Part shown: one piece after another, positions 43,564 to 53,020 of the stretch | Layout of the letters: each line of letters begins with the position of its first letter | How positions within the stretch are numbered: the first letter of the stretch is position 1 | DNA from: Agromyces sp. H66 | Lineage (GTDB): Bacteria; Actinomycetota; Actinomycetes; Actinomycetales; Microbacteriaceae | Length of the DNA: 64,000 nucleotides | Direction of reading: 5' to 3' | NCBI RefSeq assembly: GCF_004959775.1 | Contig: NZ_SJZG01000007.1 | Coordinates: forward strand, 113,302-177,301 | Made by a program: the position numbers and the translations under genes | Notes under the pieces: generated by a model | What the model saw: only the letters and a program-made list of their open reading frames with translations | Database searches by the model: none | Told to the model about the DNA's origin: nothing

Positions 43564-43842
43564 CTACCCGCGGTTGTTGGAGAGCTCGAAGATCCGCAGC
43601 AGCTCGGCGACCGCGTCATCGCGCCGGTCGCCGCCCGCCTCGTACATGTCGGTGACGTGCGTGCGCAGGTGGTTCTCGACGAGCAGCTTGTTGAGCGAGC
43701 CGAGCGACTTCTGCACCGCCAGCGAGAGCGTGATGATGTCGACGCAGTAGTCCTCGTTCTCGATCATCTTCTCGATGCCGCGCAACTGGCCCTCGATGAT
43801 CTTCGTGCGGTGCAGGGCGCGCTTCTTGATGTCGTCGATCAC
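43564..43842 (-). CDS. CsoR/RcnR-family metal-sensing repressor with a C-H-H site
   Basis: A 92-residue all-helical DUF156 repressor. The metal-site positions are Cys33 (EDYCVDI), His58 and His62 (ENHLRTHV). Spacing equals that of copper sensor CsoR (C-H-C), but the last Cys is His, as in nickel/cobalt sensor RcnR. The GTG at 43842 lies six bases after TATCCT on the minus strand, so the mRNA is probably leaderless. It is co-directional with the macrodomain gene and divergent from the DUF2207 gene; no metal transporter is adjacent. Confidence 0.92.
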   Translation of the reverse strand: MIDDIKKRALHRTKIIEGQLRGIEKMIENEDYCVDIITLSLAVQKSLGSLNKLLVENHLRTHVTDMYEAGGDRRDDAVAELLRIFELSNNRG

Positions 43843-43848
43843 GACCTC

Positions 43849-43910
43849 AGGATACCGCGTGGGTCCAGATACCCCGCTGAGGTATCGGATCGGCCGTGGG
43901 GCGATACCGT
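43849..43910. promoter_or_regulatory. Divergent promoters and CsoR-type operator, csoR / DUF2207 gene
   Basis: The minus-strand -10 TATCCT (43849-43854) is six bases from the csoR GTG. The plus-strand -10 TACCGT (43905-43910) is six bases from ATG 43917. Between them GATACC-CCGCTGA-GGTATC (43868-43886) is an inverted repeat resembling CsoR operators (TACCC...GGGTA). Confidence 0.55.
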
Positions 43911-43916
43911 TGGGGC

Positions 43917-45776
43917 ATGGTCCGTGCCAGCGTTCGCGCCGTCCTCGCCCTCACCGCCCTCGTGCTCGCGCTGGGACCCGCCGGGGCCGCCGCCGCAGTG
44001 CCGCCCGCGGCGGCCGTCGGGCCGGCCGCATCCGTCACGGCACTGCCCGCGGGCGTCGACGACTTCACGTTCGCGTCCTTCGACGCCGTGTACGAACTGA
44101 GCCGCGACGAGGATCGGCGGTCGGTGCTCGACACGACCGAGACGCTCGTGGCCGTCTTCCCCGAGTTCGACCAGAACCGCGGCATCCGACGGGCGATCCC
44201 GCTGCGCTACCAGGGGCATCCGACCGACATCAGCGTGCAGTCGGTGACCGACGAGAACGGCACGCCGCGGCCGTTCGAGGTGGAGCGCGACGAGGAGGGC
44301 GTGTTCCTGCTCATCACCATCCGCGCCGACGACTACGTGCACGGCGAGCAGACCTACGTCATCAGCTACCGCCAGCACAACGTCACGCTCGAGCCCGATG
44401 ACGCCGATCTCGACGAGTTCTACTGGGACGTGAACGGCACGGGCTGGGCGCAGCCGTTCGGGCGCGTCCGTGCCGAGCTGCGGATGTCGGAGGAGGTCGG
44501 CGAGGGCTTCACCGGCGCGGTGGCGTGCTACCGCGGCTGGGCGGGATCCTCGACGCCCTGCGAGTCGCTCGAGGCCACCGAGACGCTCCCGCCCGTCGTG
44601 ACGGCGGAGGCCGTCGGCCTCGGCCCCTACGAGAACCTCACGATCGCCGTCGGATTCGACGCCGAGACATTCGAGCCCCGCGACGAGTCGTTCGGCGCAT
44701 CGGCTGCGGCCATCACGGGCGCCGTCGGTGCGGCCGGCGCCGTCGCGGCCCTGATCACCGCGATCGTGCTGCGGCTCACGCGCTGGCGGGACCACCCCGG
44801 TCGAGGCACGATCATCGCGCAGTACGAGCCGCCCCGCGTCAGCGCCATGGTGTCGTCCGACCTGGTGGGGCAGGCGGGGAAGGGCGTGACGGCGACCATC
44901 CTCGAACGGGCGGTCGACGGCGAGCTCCGGATCGTCGAGACCGGCCGAAAGCGCTACGCGGTGGAGTTCATGGGCGGCGAGGCGGGCGACGCCGACGCCC
45001 GATCCGTCGTGTCGGCGCTGTTCAGCGGATTCCCCGTGCCGGGTGCGCGCCGCGACCTGAAGTCGCGCGACACCGCGCTCGGCAAGCGCCTGCTGTCCAT
45101 CCGCCAGCAGGTCAGGAAGGGCGTCGTCACCATGGGACTGCGTCGCAAGCCCGATCTCGGGGTGCGTGTGCTGCTGGCGATCGGCGCGGCGGCGTTCGCC
45201 GCGCTCAGTCTCATCTTCGGCATCATGGCCCTCGACGACAACCGGGGCGGCGCGTGGCCCGCCCTCCTGTTCATCCTCGCGATCGGCGCGGCCATCGCCG
45301 CCATCATCGCGGTCGCCGACGTGCGGCCCCTCACCGAGGCGGGCCGTGAGCTGCGCGATCACCTCGAGGGCCTCAAGCTCTACATCCGGCTCGCCGAGGC
45401 CGACCGCCTCCGCGTGCTGCAGAGCCCGAGCGGGGCGCTGCGCGTCGACCGGCCCGCCGCCACGGCGACCGCGCTCGATTCCGCCGTCGTGCTGAAGCTC
45501 CACGAGCGGCTCCTGCCGTATGCGGCGCTCTTCGGTCTCGAGCGCGAGTGGAGTCGCGAACTGGCGACGCTCTACGAGCAGACGGGCGAGAGCCCCGGTT
45601 GGTACTCGGGCCGGGACGGGTTCAACGCGGCCGTGTTCGCGGCATCCGTCTCGTCGTTCTCCTCGGCCTCGAGCGCCTCGTGGTCGGGTTCGAGCTCGAG
45701 TTCGTCGTCGGGCGGCTCGGGTGGCGGCGGGTCCTCGGGCGGCGGCGGAGGCGGAGGCGGCGGCGGCGGCGTCTGA
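43917..45776 (+). CDS. DUF2207 membrane protein with Ser/Gly-rich tail
   Basis: A 619-residue protein. A signal peptide (VLALTALVLALGPAGAAAA) is followed by an extracellular DUF2207 beta domain (about residues 45-255), a transmembrane helix near 262-285, a cytoplasmic segment, two helices near 415-465, and a low-complexity C-terminus of Ser then Gly (from about 575). DUF2207 function is unknown; it is widespread in Gram-positive bacteria. ATG 43917 is chosen over upstream starts because TACCGT lies exactly six bases before it. A possible link to metal sensing comes only from sharing the intergenic region with csoR. Confidence 0.88.
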   Translation: MVRASVRAVLALTALVLALGPAGAAAAVPPAAAVGPAASVTALPAGVDDFTFASFDAVYELSRDEDRRSVLDTTETLVAVFPEFDQNRGIRRAIPLRYQGHPTDISVQSVTDENGTPRPFEVERDEEGVFLLITIRADDYVHGEQTYVISYRQHNVTLEPDDADLDEFYWDVNGTGWAQPFGRVRAELRMSEEVGEGFTGAVACYRGWAGSSTPCESLEATETLPPVVTAEAVGLGPYENLTIAVGFDAETFEPRDESFGASAAAITGAVGAAGAVAALITAIVLRLTRWRDHPGRGTIIAQYEPPRVSAMVSSDLVGQAGKGVTATILERAVDGELRIVETGRKRYAVEFMGGEAGDADARSVVSALFSGFPVPGARRDLKSRDTALGKRLLSIRQQVRKGVVTMGLRRKPDLGVRVLLAIGAAAFAALSLIFGIMALDDNRGGAWPALLFILAIGAAIAAIIAVADVRPLTEAGRELRDHLEGLKLYIRLAEADRLRVLQSPSGALRVDRPAATATALDSAVVLKLHERLLPYAALFGLEREWSRELATLYEQTGESPGWYSGRDGFNAAVFAASVSSFSSASSASWSGSSSSSSSGGSGGGGSSGGGGGGGGGGGV

Positions 45777-45796
45777 CGCCGCCGGCACGGCGCGGC

Positions 45797-46000
45797 TCAG
45801 TCCTCCTCGGCGGGCACCGGCTCGTCGGGGAGTGCGACCCGGCGCTCCTCGTCGATGCCCGGAATCTCGTCCTTGAGGCTGTCGTCGAGCGTGCGCTCAT
45901 CGTCCTCGAAGGCGAGCTCGGTCTCCTCGAACTCGGTGTCCTGTGCGACCGTGAAGTCGTCGTCCTCGGGCGTGACGTCCGCCCCCGCGAGATCGTCCAT
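45797..46000 (-). CDS. Small highly acidic protein, 67 residues
   Basis: A disordered-looking acidic protein (DVTPEDDDFTVAQDTEFEETELAFEDDERTLDD) without Cys or hydrophobic segments. It is treated as real because its ATG lies exactly six bases after TATGCT on the minus strand, the leaderless pattern used by many genes here. It is convergent with the DUF2207 gene. No function is recognised. Confidence 0.6.
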   Translation of the reverse strand: MDDLAGADVTPEDDDFTVAQDTEFEETELAFEDDERTLDDSLKDEIPGIDEERRVALPDEPVPAEED

Positions 46001-46089
46001 GCCAGAAGCATAGGCCGAGTCGCCGGTGTCCGCACGGTGCCGGATGGGCCGGACGGCTCACCGCGTCGCGGAGCGTGCCGTCGAACCGC

Positions 46090-46095
46090 TAGAAT
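46090..46095 (+). promoter_or_regulatory. -10 box of the SNF2 helicase transcript, with a long leader
   Basis: TAGAAT lies about 170 bases before the helicase ATG. The 46001-46268 gap holds no credible gene. The leader is unusually long for this window, and no known riboswitch fold was recognised in it. Confidence 0.4.
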
Positions 46096-46268
46096 GGACG
46101 GAGCGCCCGACGAATCCGTTCTTCGGCCGACCGCGTGGACTCAGCTCACGTGCTGCTCGGTTCGGGATTCGGCGTACCGCGAGCGAGGACATCCCCGATG
46201 CCCCCGGCGGTCCGGCCACCGCGACCGGTGCAGGAGGCGCGACGCAGTAGGCCAGAAACGGGAGGACC

Positions 46269-48398
46269 ATGGCCCAGCAGACGAGGCAGCGTCAGCGCAC
46301 CCGATCGCGCGACGACGACGCCCCCATCATCCCGATCCTCGCGCGCAAGGTGCGCGAGGTCGAGACCAAGGCCCAGAAGGGCAAGCTCGGTCCCACGAAC
46401 CGCACGAAGTTCCAGGTGATCGCGCTCCTCATGCGCGAGGAACGCGCGCGGGTGAAGGCCGACCCCGATCTCGGCGACGCCGCCCGCACCGAGCTTCTCA
46501 AGCGCCTCGACGGGATCGCCCAGATCCTCGCGAAGACGGCCGCGCGCGACACGAGCCTCATCTCGCTGCTGGAGCCCGACGCGTCGATCTCCACGGTCGC
46601 GCAGCGATTCCGCCGCGACTGGCTGCTCGAGTCCGGGGCCGAGCTCAGTCCCGACGAGCTCATCATCACGCGTGAGGTCGCCGCGCCCGCACCCGAACTG
46701 GCCGAGAACCAGGTCATCCCGGCATCCGTGCGCGCCCGCCAGCTGGCGAACCCGTTCCTCGCGCCCGACTTCTCGCGCGTCGCAACGCCCACAGTCCCCG
46801 TGCGCCGGCTCGCGAACTGGGAGTTGCTCGGCCCGCTGTTCAAGTCGTTCGAGATCGGCTCGGGAGGCCAGGCCGCCTCGATGGAACTGCCCGAGGCGCC
46901 CGTCGTCGACCGGCTCGCTCCGCGCGGGCTCGAGCTCATGAAGCACCAGGCCCGCTTCATCGAGTCGGCCAGGCTCGGCCACCGCACGTTCCTCCTCGCG
47001 GACGAGCCGGGGCTCGGCAAGACGGCCCAGTCGGTGCTCGCGGCATCCGTCGCCGACGCCTACCCGCTGCTCGCCGTCGTGCCGAACGTCGTGAAGATGA
47101 ACTGGGCGCGCGAGGTGGAGCGCTGGACTCCGCACCGCCGGGCCACCGTGATCCACGGCGACGGCGACACCCTCGACGCGTTCGCCGACGTCGTCGTCGT
47201 GAACTACGACGTGCTCGACCGGCACATGGCGTGGCTGTCGACGCTCGGCTTCCGCGGCATGGTCGTCGACGAGGCGCACTTCATCAAGAACCTGCAGTCC
47301 CAGCGATCGCGCAACGTGCTGACGCTCGCCGACCGGATCCGTCGCACGACGCCCGGCGGCGACCCGTTGCTGCTCGCGCTCACCGGCACGCCGCTCATCA
47401 ACGATGTCGACGACTTCCGGGCGATCTGGCAGTTCCTCGGCTGGATCGAGGGCGACCGGCCGTCGCCGGCGCTCCTCGGCAAGCTCGAGGAGACCGGCCT
47501 CACGCCCGCCGACCTCGCGTTCTACCCCGAGGCCCGGCGCATCGTCATCGACATGGGCATCGTGCGGCGCCGCAAGGTCGACGTCGCCGCAGACCTGCCG
47601 GCCAAGCGCATCGCCGACCTGCCCGTCGAGCTCGACGACGAACTGGGCCGCTCGGTGCGCGCCGCCGAGCGCGAGCTCGGCAACCGGCTCGTGGGGCGCT
47701 TCCGCGCGCTCGTCGAGGCACGGGGGCTGCGCATCGGCGACCTCGACGACGACCAGCGCGACCAGTTCATCCGTGCGGTCGCTCACGCCGAGCTCGAGGA
47801 GTCCAAGTCGGCGAAGTCCGGCGAGAACGTCTTCACGATGGTCCGCCGCATCGGCCAGGCGAAGGCCGGTCTCGCGGCCGACTACGCCGCCCAGCTCGCA
47901 CGGTCGGTCGGCAAGGTCGTGTTCTTCGCCAAGCACATCGACGTGATGGACCAGGCCGAGGCCGCGCTCGCGGCCCGTGAGCTCCGCACGGTCTCACTCC
48001 GCGGCGACCAGACGGCGCTGCAGCGCCAGGCCGCGATCGACGCGTTCAACAAGGATCCCGAGGTCGCCGTGGCCGTCTGCTCGCTCACCGCCGCGGGGGT
48101 CGGCGTGAACCTGCAGGCCGCCTCGAACGTGGTGCTCGCCGAGCTCAGCTGGACCGCCGCCGAGCAGACGCAGGCCATCGATCGCGTGCACCGCATCGGC
48201 CAGGACGAGCCCGTCACGGCGTGGCGCATCATCGCGGCGCACACCATCGACGCGCGCATCGCCGAGCTCATCGACGCCAAGCAGGGCCTCGCGCTGCGGG
48301 CGCTCGACGGCAGCGACGTCGAGCCGGGCTCGGCCGACTCGGTGCAGCTCGACGCGCTGCAGCACCTGCTGCGTTCCGCCCTCGACGGCGCCCTCTAG
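46269..48398 (+). CDS. SNF2-family DEAD/DEAH helicase (SMARCAL1-like)
   Basis: A 709-residue DNA-dependent ATPase. The basic N-terminus is followed by about 200 residues of unassigned sequence, then the SNF2 motor: Walker A in LADEPGLGKTAQS near residues 239-251, DEAH box VVDEAHFIKN, LALTGTPLIND, and the second RecA lobe with AGVGVNLQAASNVV and QAIDRVHRIGQ near the end. It resembles bacterial SMARCAL1-like annealing helicases/translocases. The ATG is preceded by AAACGGGAGGACC, a strong but close ribosome site. There is no adjacent nuclease or methylase gene, so it is not an obvious DISARM-type defence component. Confidence 0.92.
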   Translation: MAQQTRQRQRTRSRDDDAPIIPILARKVREVETKAQKGKLGPTNRTKFQVIALLMREERARVKADPDLGDAARTELLKRLDGIAQILAKTAARDTSLISLLEPDASISTVAQRFRRDWLLESGAELSPDELIITREVAAPAPELAENQVIPASVRARQLANPFLAPDFSRVATPTVPVRRLANWELLGPLFKSFEIGSGGQAASMELPEAPVVDRLAPRGLELMKHQARFIESARLGHRTFLLADEPGLGKTAQSVLAASVADAYPLLAVVPNVVKMNWAREVERWTPHRRATVIHGDGDTLDAFADVVVVNYDVLDRHMAWLSTLGFRGMVVDEAHFIKNLQSQRSRNVLTLADRIRRTTPGGDPLLLALTGTPLINDVDDFRAIWQFLGWIEGDRPSPALLGKLEETGLTPADLAFYPEARRIVIDMGIVRRRKVDVAADLPAKRIADLPVELDDELGRSVRAAERELGNRLVGRFRALVEARGLRIGDLDDDQRDQFIRAVAHAELEESKSAKSGENVFTMVRRIGQAKAGLAADYAAQLARSVGKVVFFAKHIDVMDQAEAALAARELRTVSLRGDQTALQRQAAIDAFNKDPEVAVAVCSLTAAGVGVNLQAASNVVLAELSWTAAEQTQAIDRVHRIGQDEPVTAWRIIAAHTIDARIAELIDAKQGLALRALDGSDVEPGSADSVQLDALQHLLRSALDGAL

Positions 48399-48428
48399 GC
48401 GGGAACCGAGCGCGGCTCGGGAACGCTA

Positions 48429-48434
48429 TAGACT
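48429..48434 (+). promoter_or_regulatory. -10 box of pfkA
   Basis: TAGACT within CTATAGACTG, about 80 bases before the pfkA ATG. Transcription would begin near 48441, giving a leader of roughly 70 bases. Confidence 0.45.
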
Positions 48435-48513
48435 GCGGCAGTCGAAACGCCCCGACGCCGTGGCCTCCGGCAGCAACCATGTTCGAGTCGAGCACCTTGG
48501 AGTCGTCCACACC

Positions 48514-49542
48514 ATGAAGATCGGGATCCTCACGAGCGGCGGCGATTGCCCCGGCCTCAATGCGGTCATCCGCGGAGCCGTGCTGAAGGGCGTCATCTCG
48601 CACGACACCGAGTTCGTCGGATTCCGGTGGGGTTGGAAGGGCGTCGTCGAGGGGGACCTCGTGCCGATCACGCGCCACGACGTGCGGGGCCTGTCGAAGC
48701 AGGGCGGCACGATCCTGGGCTCGAGCCGCACCAACCCGTTCGAGGGCGAGCAGGGCGGGCCCGAGAACATCCAGCGCATGCTCGACGAGAACGGCATCGA
48801 GGCGATCATCGCGATCGGCGGGGAGGGCACGCTCGCCGCGGCACAGCGGCTCACCGACGCCGGCCTGAAGATCATCGGGGTCCCGAAGACCATCGACAAC
48901 GACCTCGCGGCCACCGACTACTCGTTCGGCTTCGACACGGCCGTCGAGATCGCCACCGAGGCGATCGACCGACTGCGCACGACGGCCGAGTCGCACAACC
49001 GGTGCATGGTGCTCGAGGTCATGGGCCGCCACGTCGGCTGGATCGCGCTGCACTCCGGCATGGCGGGCGGCGCGCACGCCATCCTCATTCCCGAGCAGCC
49101 GATGGGCATCGACGAGATCTGCCACTACGTCGATTCGGTCCGCGAGCGCGGCCGCGCGCCGCTCGTCGTGGTCGCCGAGGGCTTCAAGCTCGACACCATG
49201 GACGAGGCGCACTCCCACCTGGGCCTGGACGCGTTCAACCGTCCGCGCCTGGGCGGCATCGCCGAGAAGCTCGCCCCCATGATCGAGGAGCGCACCGGCA
49301 TCGAGTCGCGTCACACCGTGCTCGGCCACATCCAGCGCGGCGGCGCCCCGAGCGCCTACGACCGGGTGCTCGCGACCCGTCTCGGCATGCACGCGGTCGA
49401 TGCCGCGTACGACGGCGCGTGGGGTTCGATGGTCACCCTCCGCGGCACCGATATCGAGACCGTGTCGATCGCCGAGGCCGTCGGCAGCCTGAACCGCGTG
49501 CCCCAGCACCGGTACGACGAGGCGAAGATCCTCTTCGGCTGA
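48514..49542 (+). CDS. pfkA: 6-phosphofructokinase, ATP-type with K124 variant
   Basis: A 342-residue group A phosphofructokinase. The start MKIGILTSGGDCPGLNAVIRG is typical, so ATG 48514 is used although the frame opens at 48460. The discriminator motif reads GGEGT (Gly at the ATP/PPi position, as in ATP enzymes), whereas the active-site loop reads PKTIDND with Lys, as in PPi enzymes. This mixed G/K pattern is known from Streptomyces ATP-dependent enzymes. Other landmarks are EVMGRHVGWIAL and HIQRGGAPSAYDR. It catalyses the committed step of glycolysis. Confidence 0.95.
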   Translation: MKIGILTSGGDCPGLNAVIRGAVLKGVISHDTEFVGFRWGWKGVVEGDLVPITRHDVRGLSKQGGTILGSSRTNPFEGEQGGPENIQRMLDENGIEAIIAIGGEGTLAAAQRLTDAGLKIIGVPKTIDNDLAATDYSFGFDTAVEIATEAIDRLRTTAESHNRCMVLEVMGRHVGWIALHSGMAGGAHAILIPEQPMGIDEICHYVDSVRERGRAPLVVVAEGFKLDTMDEAHSHLGLDAFNRPRLGGIAEKLAPMIEERTGIESRHTVLGHIQRGGAPSAYDRVLATRLGMHAVDAAYDGAWGSMVTLRGTDIETVSIAEAVGSLNRVPQHRYDEAKILFG

Positions 49543-49549
49543 TACTTCG

Positions 49550-49568
49550 CCCTTCGACAGGCTCAGGG
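49550..49568. repeat. REP-like palindrome CCCTTCGACAGGCTCAGGG
   Basis: This 19-base element lies between pfkA and the NUDIX gene. Short palindromic sequences of this form are, from memory, common extragenic repeats in Microbacteriaceae and other high-GC genomes. The arms CCCT/AGGG enclose TCGACAGGCTC. It may help end or stabilise the pfkA message. Confidence 0.55.
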
Positions 49569-49592
49569 ACCGTGGAAAGCCGAGGTGCACGG

Positions 49593-50075
49593 ATGCCGCT
49601 GCCACAGGTCTGCGTCTGCTACCTCCTGCGCGAGCACGCGGGCGGCACGGAGGTGCTCCTCGGACGCAAGAAGAAGGGCCTCGGCATCGGCAACTACGTG
49701 GCACCCGGCGGCAAACTCGAGAGCGGGGAGACCGCCGCCGACGCGATCGTGCGCGAAGTGCTCGAGGAGTCGGGACTCGTGGTCGCGGCATCCGACCTCG
49801 AACCGCGCGGTCTGGTGAGCTACCACTTCCCGTACCGCGAATCGTGGAGCCAGGAGTCGAGCGTCTTCGTCTGCCGCACCTGGACGGGTGATCCGCGCGG
49901 GTCCGACGAGCTCGACCCCGAGTGGTTTCCGCTCGCGCGCGTGCCGTACGGCCAGATGTGGGATGACGCCCGCCGCTGGCTGCCCGGCGTGCTCGGCGGG
50001 GCATCCGTCCGCCGGACCTTCGTGTTCGGCGCGGACCTCGCGACCGTGGTGGAGGAGCGGGAGTCGGTCGCGTAG
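49593..50075 (+). CDS. NUDIX hydrolase, MTH1/MutT-like
   Basis: A 160-residue NUDIX protein. The NUDIX box GGKLESGETAADAIVREVLEESGL is at about residues 38-61 with all consensus Gly, Arg and Glu positions. The preceding LLGRKKKGLGIGNYVAPGG resembles human MTH1 (LLG-KK-GFG). It probably sanitises oxidised nucleotides such as 8-oxo-dGTP, complementing mutY elsewhere in the window. The ATG at 49593 has only a weak upstream site (CCGAGG). The gene ends at the TAG that is also part of the next promoter. Confidence 0.88.
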   Translation: MPLPQVCVCYLLREHAGGTEVLLGRKKKGLGIGNYVAPGGKLESGETAADAIVREVLEESGLVVAASDLEPRGLVSYHFPYRESWSQESSVFVCRTWTGDPRGSDELDPEWFPLARVPYGQMWDDARRWLPGVLGGASVRRTFVFGADLATVVEERESVA

Positions 50076-50086
50076 TATCGTGCGGG

Positions 50087-51345
<1,259 letters not shown>

Positions 51346-51349
<4 letters not shown>

Positions 51350-51678
51350 TCGACTGGCTGGCGTTCCTCATCGTCCTCGTGGCGGCGCTCATCGGGGCCG
51401 CCGTCGTGGTCAGCGCCTACGCGCTCGGCATCCGGCTCCTCACCCTCTCAGGGCGCACCCCGATCGTCACGCCGGCCGAGTTCACCGACGCCATCACCGT
51501 CGTCTCGCCGGCAGAGGCGAGGGCCGCGGCCAAGCGCGCGGCGAAGGCCGCGAAGCGGAGTCCGCTCACCGAGGGGCAGAAGCGTGCCGCGCTCGTGGGC
51601 GCCTGGGCCTGCTTCGCCGTGAGCGGCCTCGCCGTGCTCGTCGGCATCTACCTCATCGTCCCGGCACTGCACCGCTGA
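51346..51678 (+). CDS. Small two-helix membrane protein coupled to the Pit transporter
   Basis: A 110-residue protein with an N-terminal helix (AFLIVLVAALIGAAVVVSAYALGI), a 45-residue cytoplasmic Ala/Lys-rich loop and a second helix near the end (FAVSGLAVLVGIYLIVPAL). GTG 51346 overlaps the Pit stop in a GTGA junction, so it is made with the transporter and may be an accessory subunit (inference). No domain is recognised. Confidence 0.8.
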
Positions 51679-51805
51679 CGCGGTCGCCCGCGACCTGGAC
51701 CGGCGGCTGCTCGCCCACGCCGGGATCCGGGGGATAGCCCCATACCGGGGCATCCCGCGACATCCGTAACGTGGAAGCACACCCCGAGACAGGAGAGTCC
51801 ACCTC

Positions 51806-52132
51806 ATGACCACCGCAACCCCCACCCAGCCGCAGGCGCCGTTCGGCGAGCCGAACCCGTACGCGGCGGCCCCCGCGCTCGCGGAGGAGACGCGCGGGTT
51901 CAGCATCTCGAGCCTCGTGCTCGGCCTCGTGTCGATCGTGGCGAGCCTCACGTTCTTCGTACCGGCCGCGGGCCTCGTGCTCGGCATCATGGCGCTGAAG
52001 CGCGAGCCAGGGTCGCGCACCATGGCGATCTGGGGCATCGTCCTGAACGCCGTGATGCTCGGCGGTACCGTGCTCGTGACGCTCGGCGCGCTGGCCGTCG
52101 GCCTCGCGTTCCTGCCGTTCGCATTCCTCTGA
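51806..52132 (+). CDS. DUF4190-type membrane protein
   Basis: A 108-residue protein with a polar Pro/Gln-rich N-terminus (about 30 residues) and two helices joined by the typical GIMALKREPGSRTMAIWGIVLN loop of DUF4190 proteins. Function unknown. The ATG is preceded by GACAGGAGAGTCCACCTC. Repeated Gly/Ala/Val residues after the loop form the second helix. Confidence 0.82.
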   Translation: MTTATPTQPQAPFGEPNPYAAAPALAEETRGFSISSLVLGLVSIVASLTFFVPAAGLVLGIMALKREPGSRTMAIWGIVLNAVMLGGTVLVTLGALAVGLAFLPFAFL

Positions 52133-52198
52133 TCCGCAGGCGTCGGCGCCGTTGGCTGATCGCAGGCGCCGGCGCCGGCTGACCCGGCCCCGCTTCGT

Positions 52199-53011
52199 TC
52201 AGGCGTAGAAGCCGCGCAGCAGCGCCTCGGTGCCATCGATGTGCTCGGCCATCGCGGCCGCGGCCTCGTCGGGGCCTCCGCGGAGGATCGCGCTGACGAT
52301 CGCGCGATGCTGCTCATCGGAGTGCGCGATGTTCGGTGCCAGGAGCGGGATGCCGTCGAGCAGTTCGTTCACGCGCATGCGCACGTCGGCGACGAGGGGG
52401 ATCAGGCTCGGCGCGCCGAGCACCTCGGCGATGAGCAGGTGCAGGCGCGAGTCGGCCATGCGGTACTGCCCGCCCGACGCCGACCGGCACTCTTCGTAGG
52501 CCTGCCAGAGCCGCTCGCGGTCGACGGCGCTGAGCTCGCGCTCGGCGGCGCGACGTGCGGTGCCGACCTCGATCACGGCGCGCAGCGCGAGCGTGTCCTC
52601 GAGGTGCGCGGCCTGCGCGAGCCGGTCGTCGCCGACGCCGACCGGGCGGGGCGAGGGCGACGGCAGCTCGAGCGCGACGAACGTCCCGCCGTTGCGGCCG
52701 CGGCGGGAGGTCACCCATCCGGCCTCGGCGAGTGACGCGAGCGCCTCACGAAGGGTGTCGCGGCTCACCTCGAGCATCCCCGCGAGCTCGCGCTCCGGCG
52801 GCAGCCGCTCGCCAGGGCCGATCAGTCCGAGTCGGATCGACTGGAGCAGGCGCTGCACCGTCTCCTCGAACGCGTTCGCCGGCCGGGCGGGCGTCAGGAG
52901 GAGGCCGGCGCTCAGCACCTCGGCGGCTTCGGCGGCCGAGGCGGTGCCGCCGACCGCGGCGACACCCGCGGTCGTGGCATCCGCGTCGCCCTGGTCCCCC
53001 CGTCGATCCAT
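52199..53011 (-). CDS. GntR-family regulator, FadR subfamily
   Basis: A 270-residue repressor or activator. The winged helix is at about residues 50-115 (GPGERLPPERELAGMLEVSRDTLREALASL... RRGRNGGTFVAL). The C-terminal FCD-type helical domain carries His and Asp residues for metal and acid ligands (DSRLHLLIAEV, SDEQHRAIVSAIL). The ATG at 53011 lies six bases after TAGGCT, whose TA overlaps the stop codon of the upstream SDR gene, so it has its own leaderless promoter at the end of the amine cluster. It is the likely regulator of the two matched operators at 57344 and 57441 (inference). Confidence 0.9.
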   Translation of the reverse strand: MDRRGDQGDADATTAGVAAVGGTASAAEAAEVLSAGLLLTPARPANAFEETVQRLLQSIRLGLIGPGERLPPERELAGMLEVSRDTLREALASLAEAGWVTSRRGRNGGTFVALELPSPSPRPVGVGDDRLAQAAHLEDTLALRAVIEVGTARRAAERELSAVDRERLWQAYEECRSASGGQYRMADSRLHLLIAEVLGAPSLIPLVADVRMRVNELLDGIPLLAPNIAHSDEQHRAIVSAILRGGPDEAAAAMAEHIDGTEALLRGFYA

Positions 53012-53020
53012 GTCTCGAGC

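Noticed and set aside
46093..46290. An ATG-initiated upstream frame in the SNF2 helicase leader that overlaps the helicase start.
   Set aside because: Its ATG lies inside the -10 box TAGAAT, so it cannot be at the 5' end of that transcript; no ribosome site precedes it.
46269..48398. SNF2 helicase as part of a defence island (DISARM- or BREX-like).
   Set aside because: No methylase, nuclease, phospholipase D or DUF1998 gene is adjacent; neighbours are pfkA and a DUF2207 gene.
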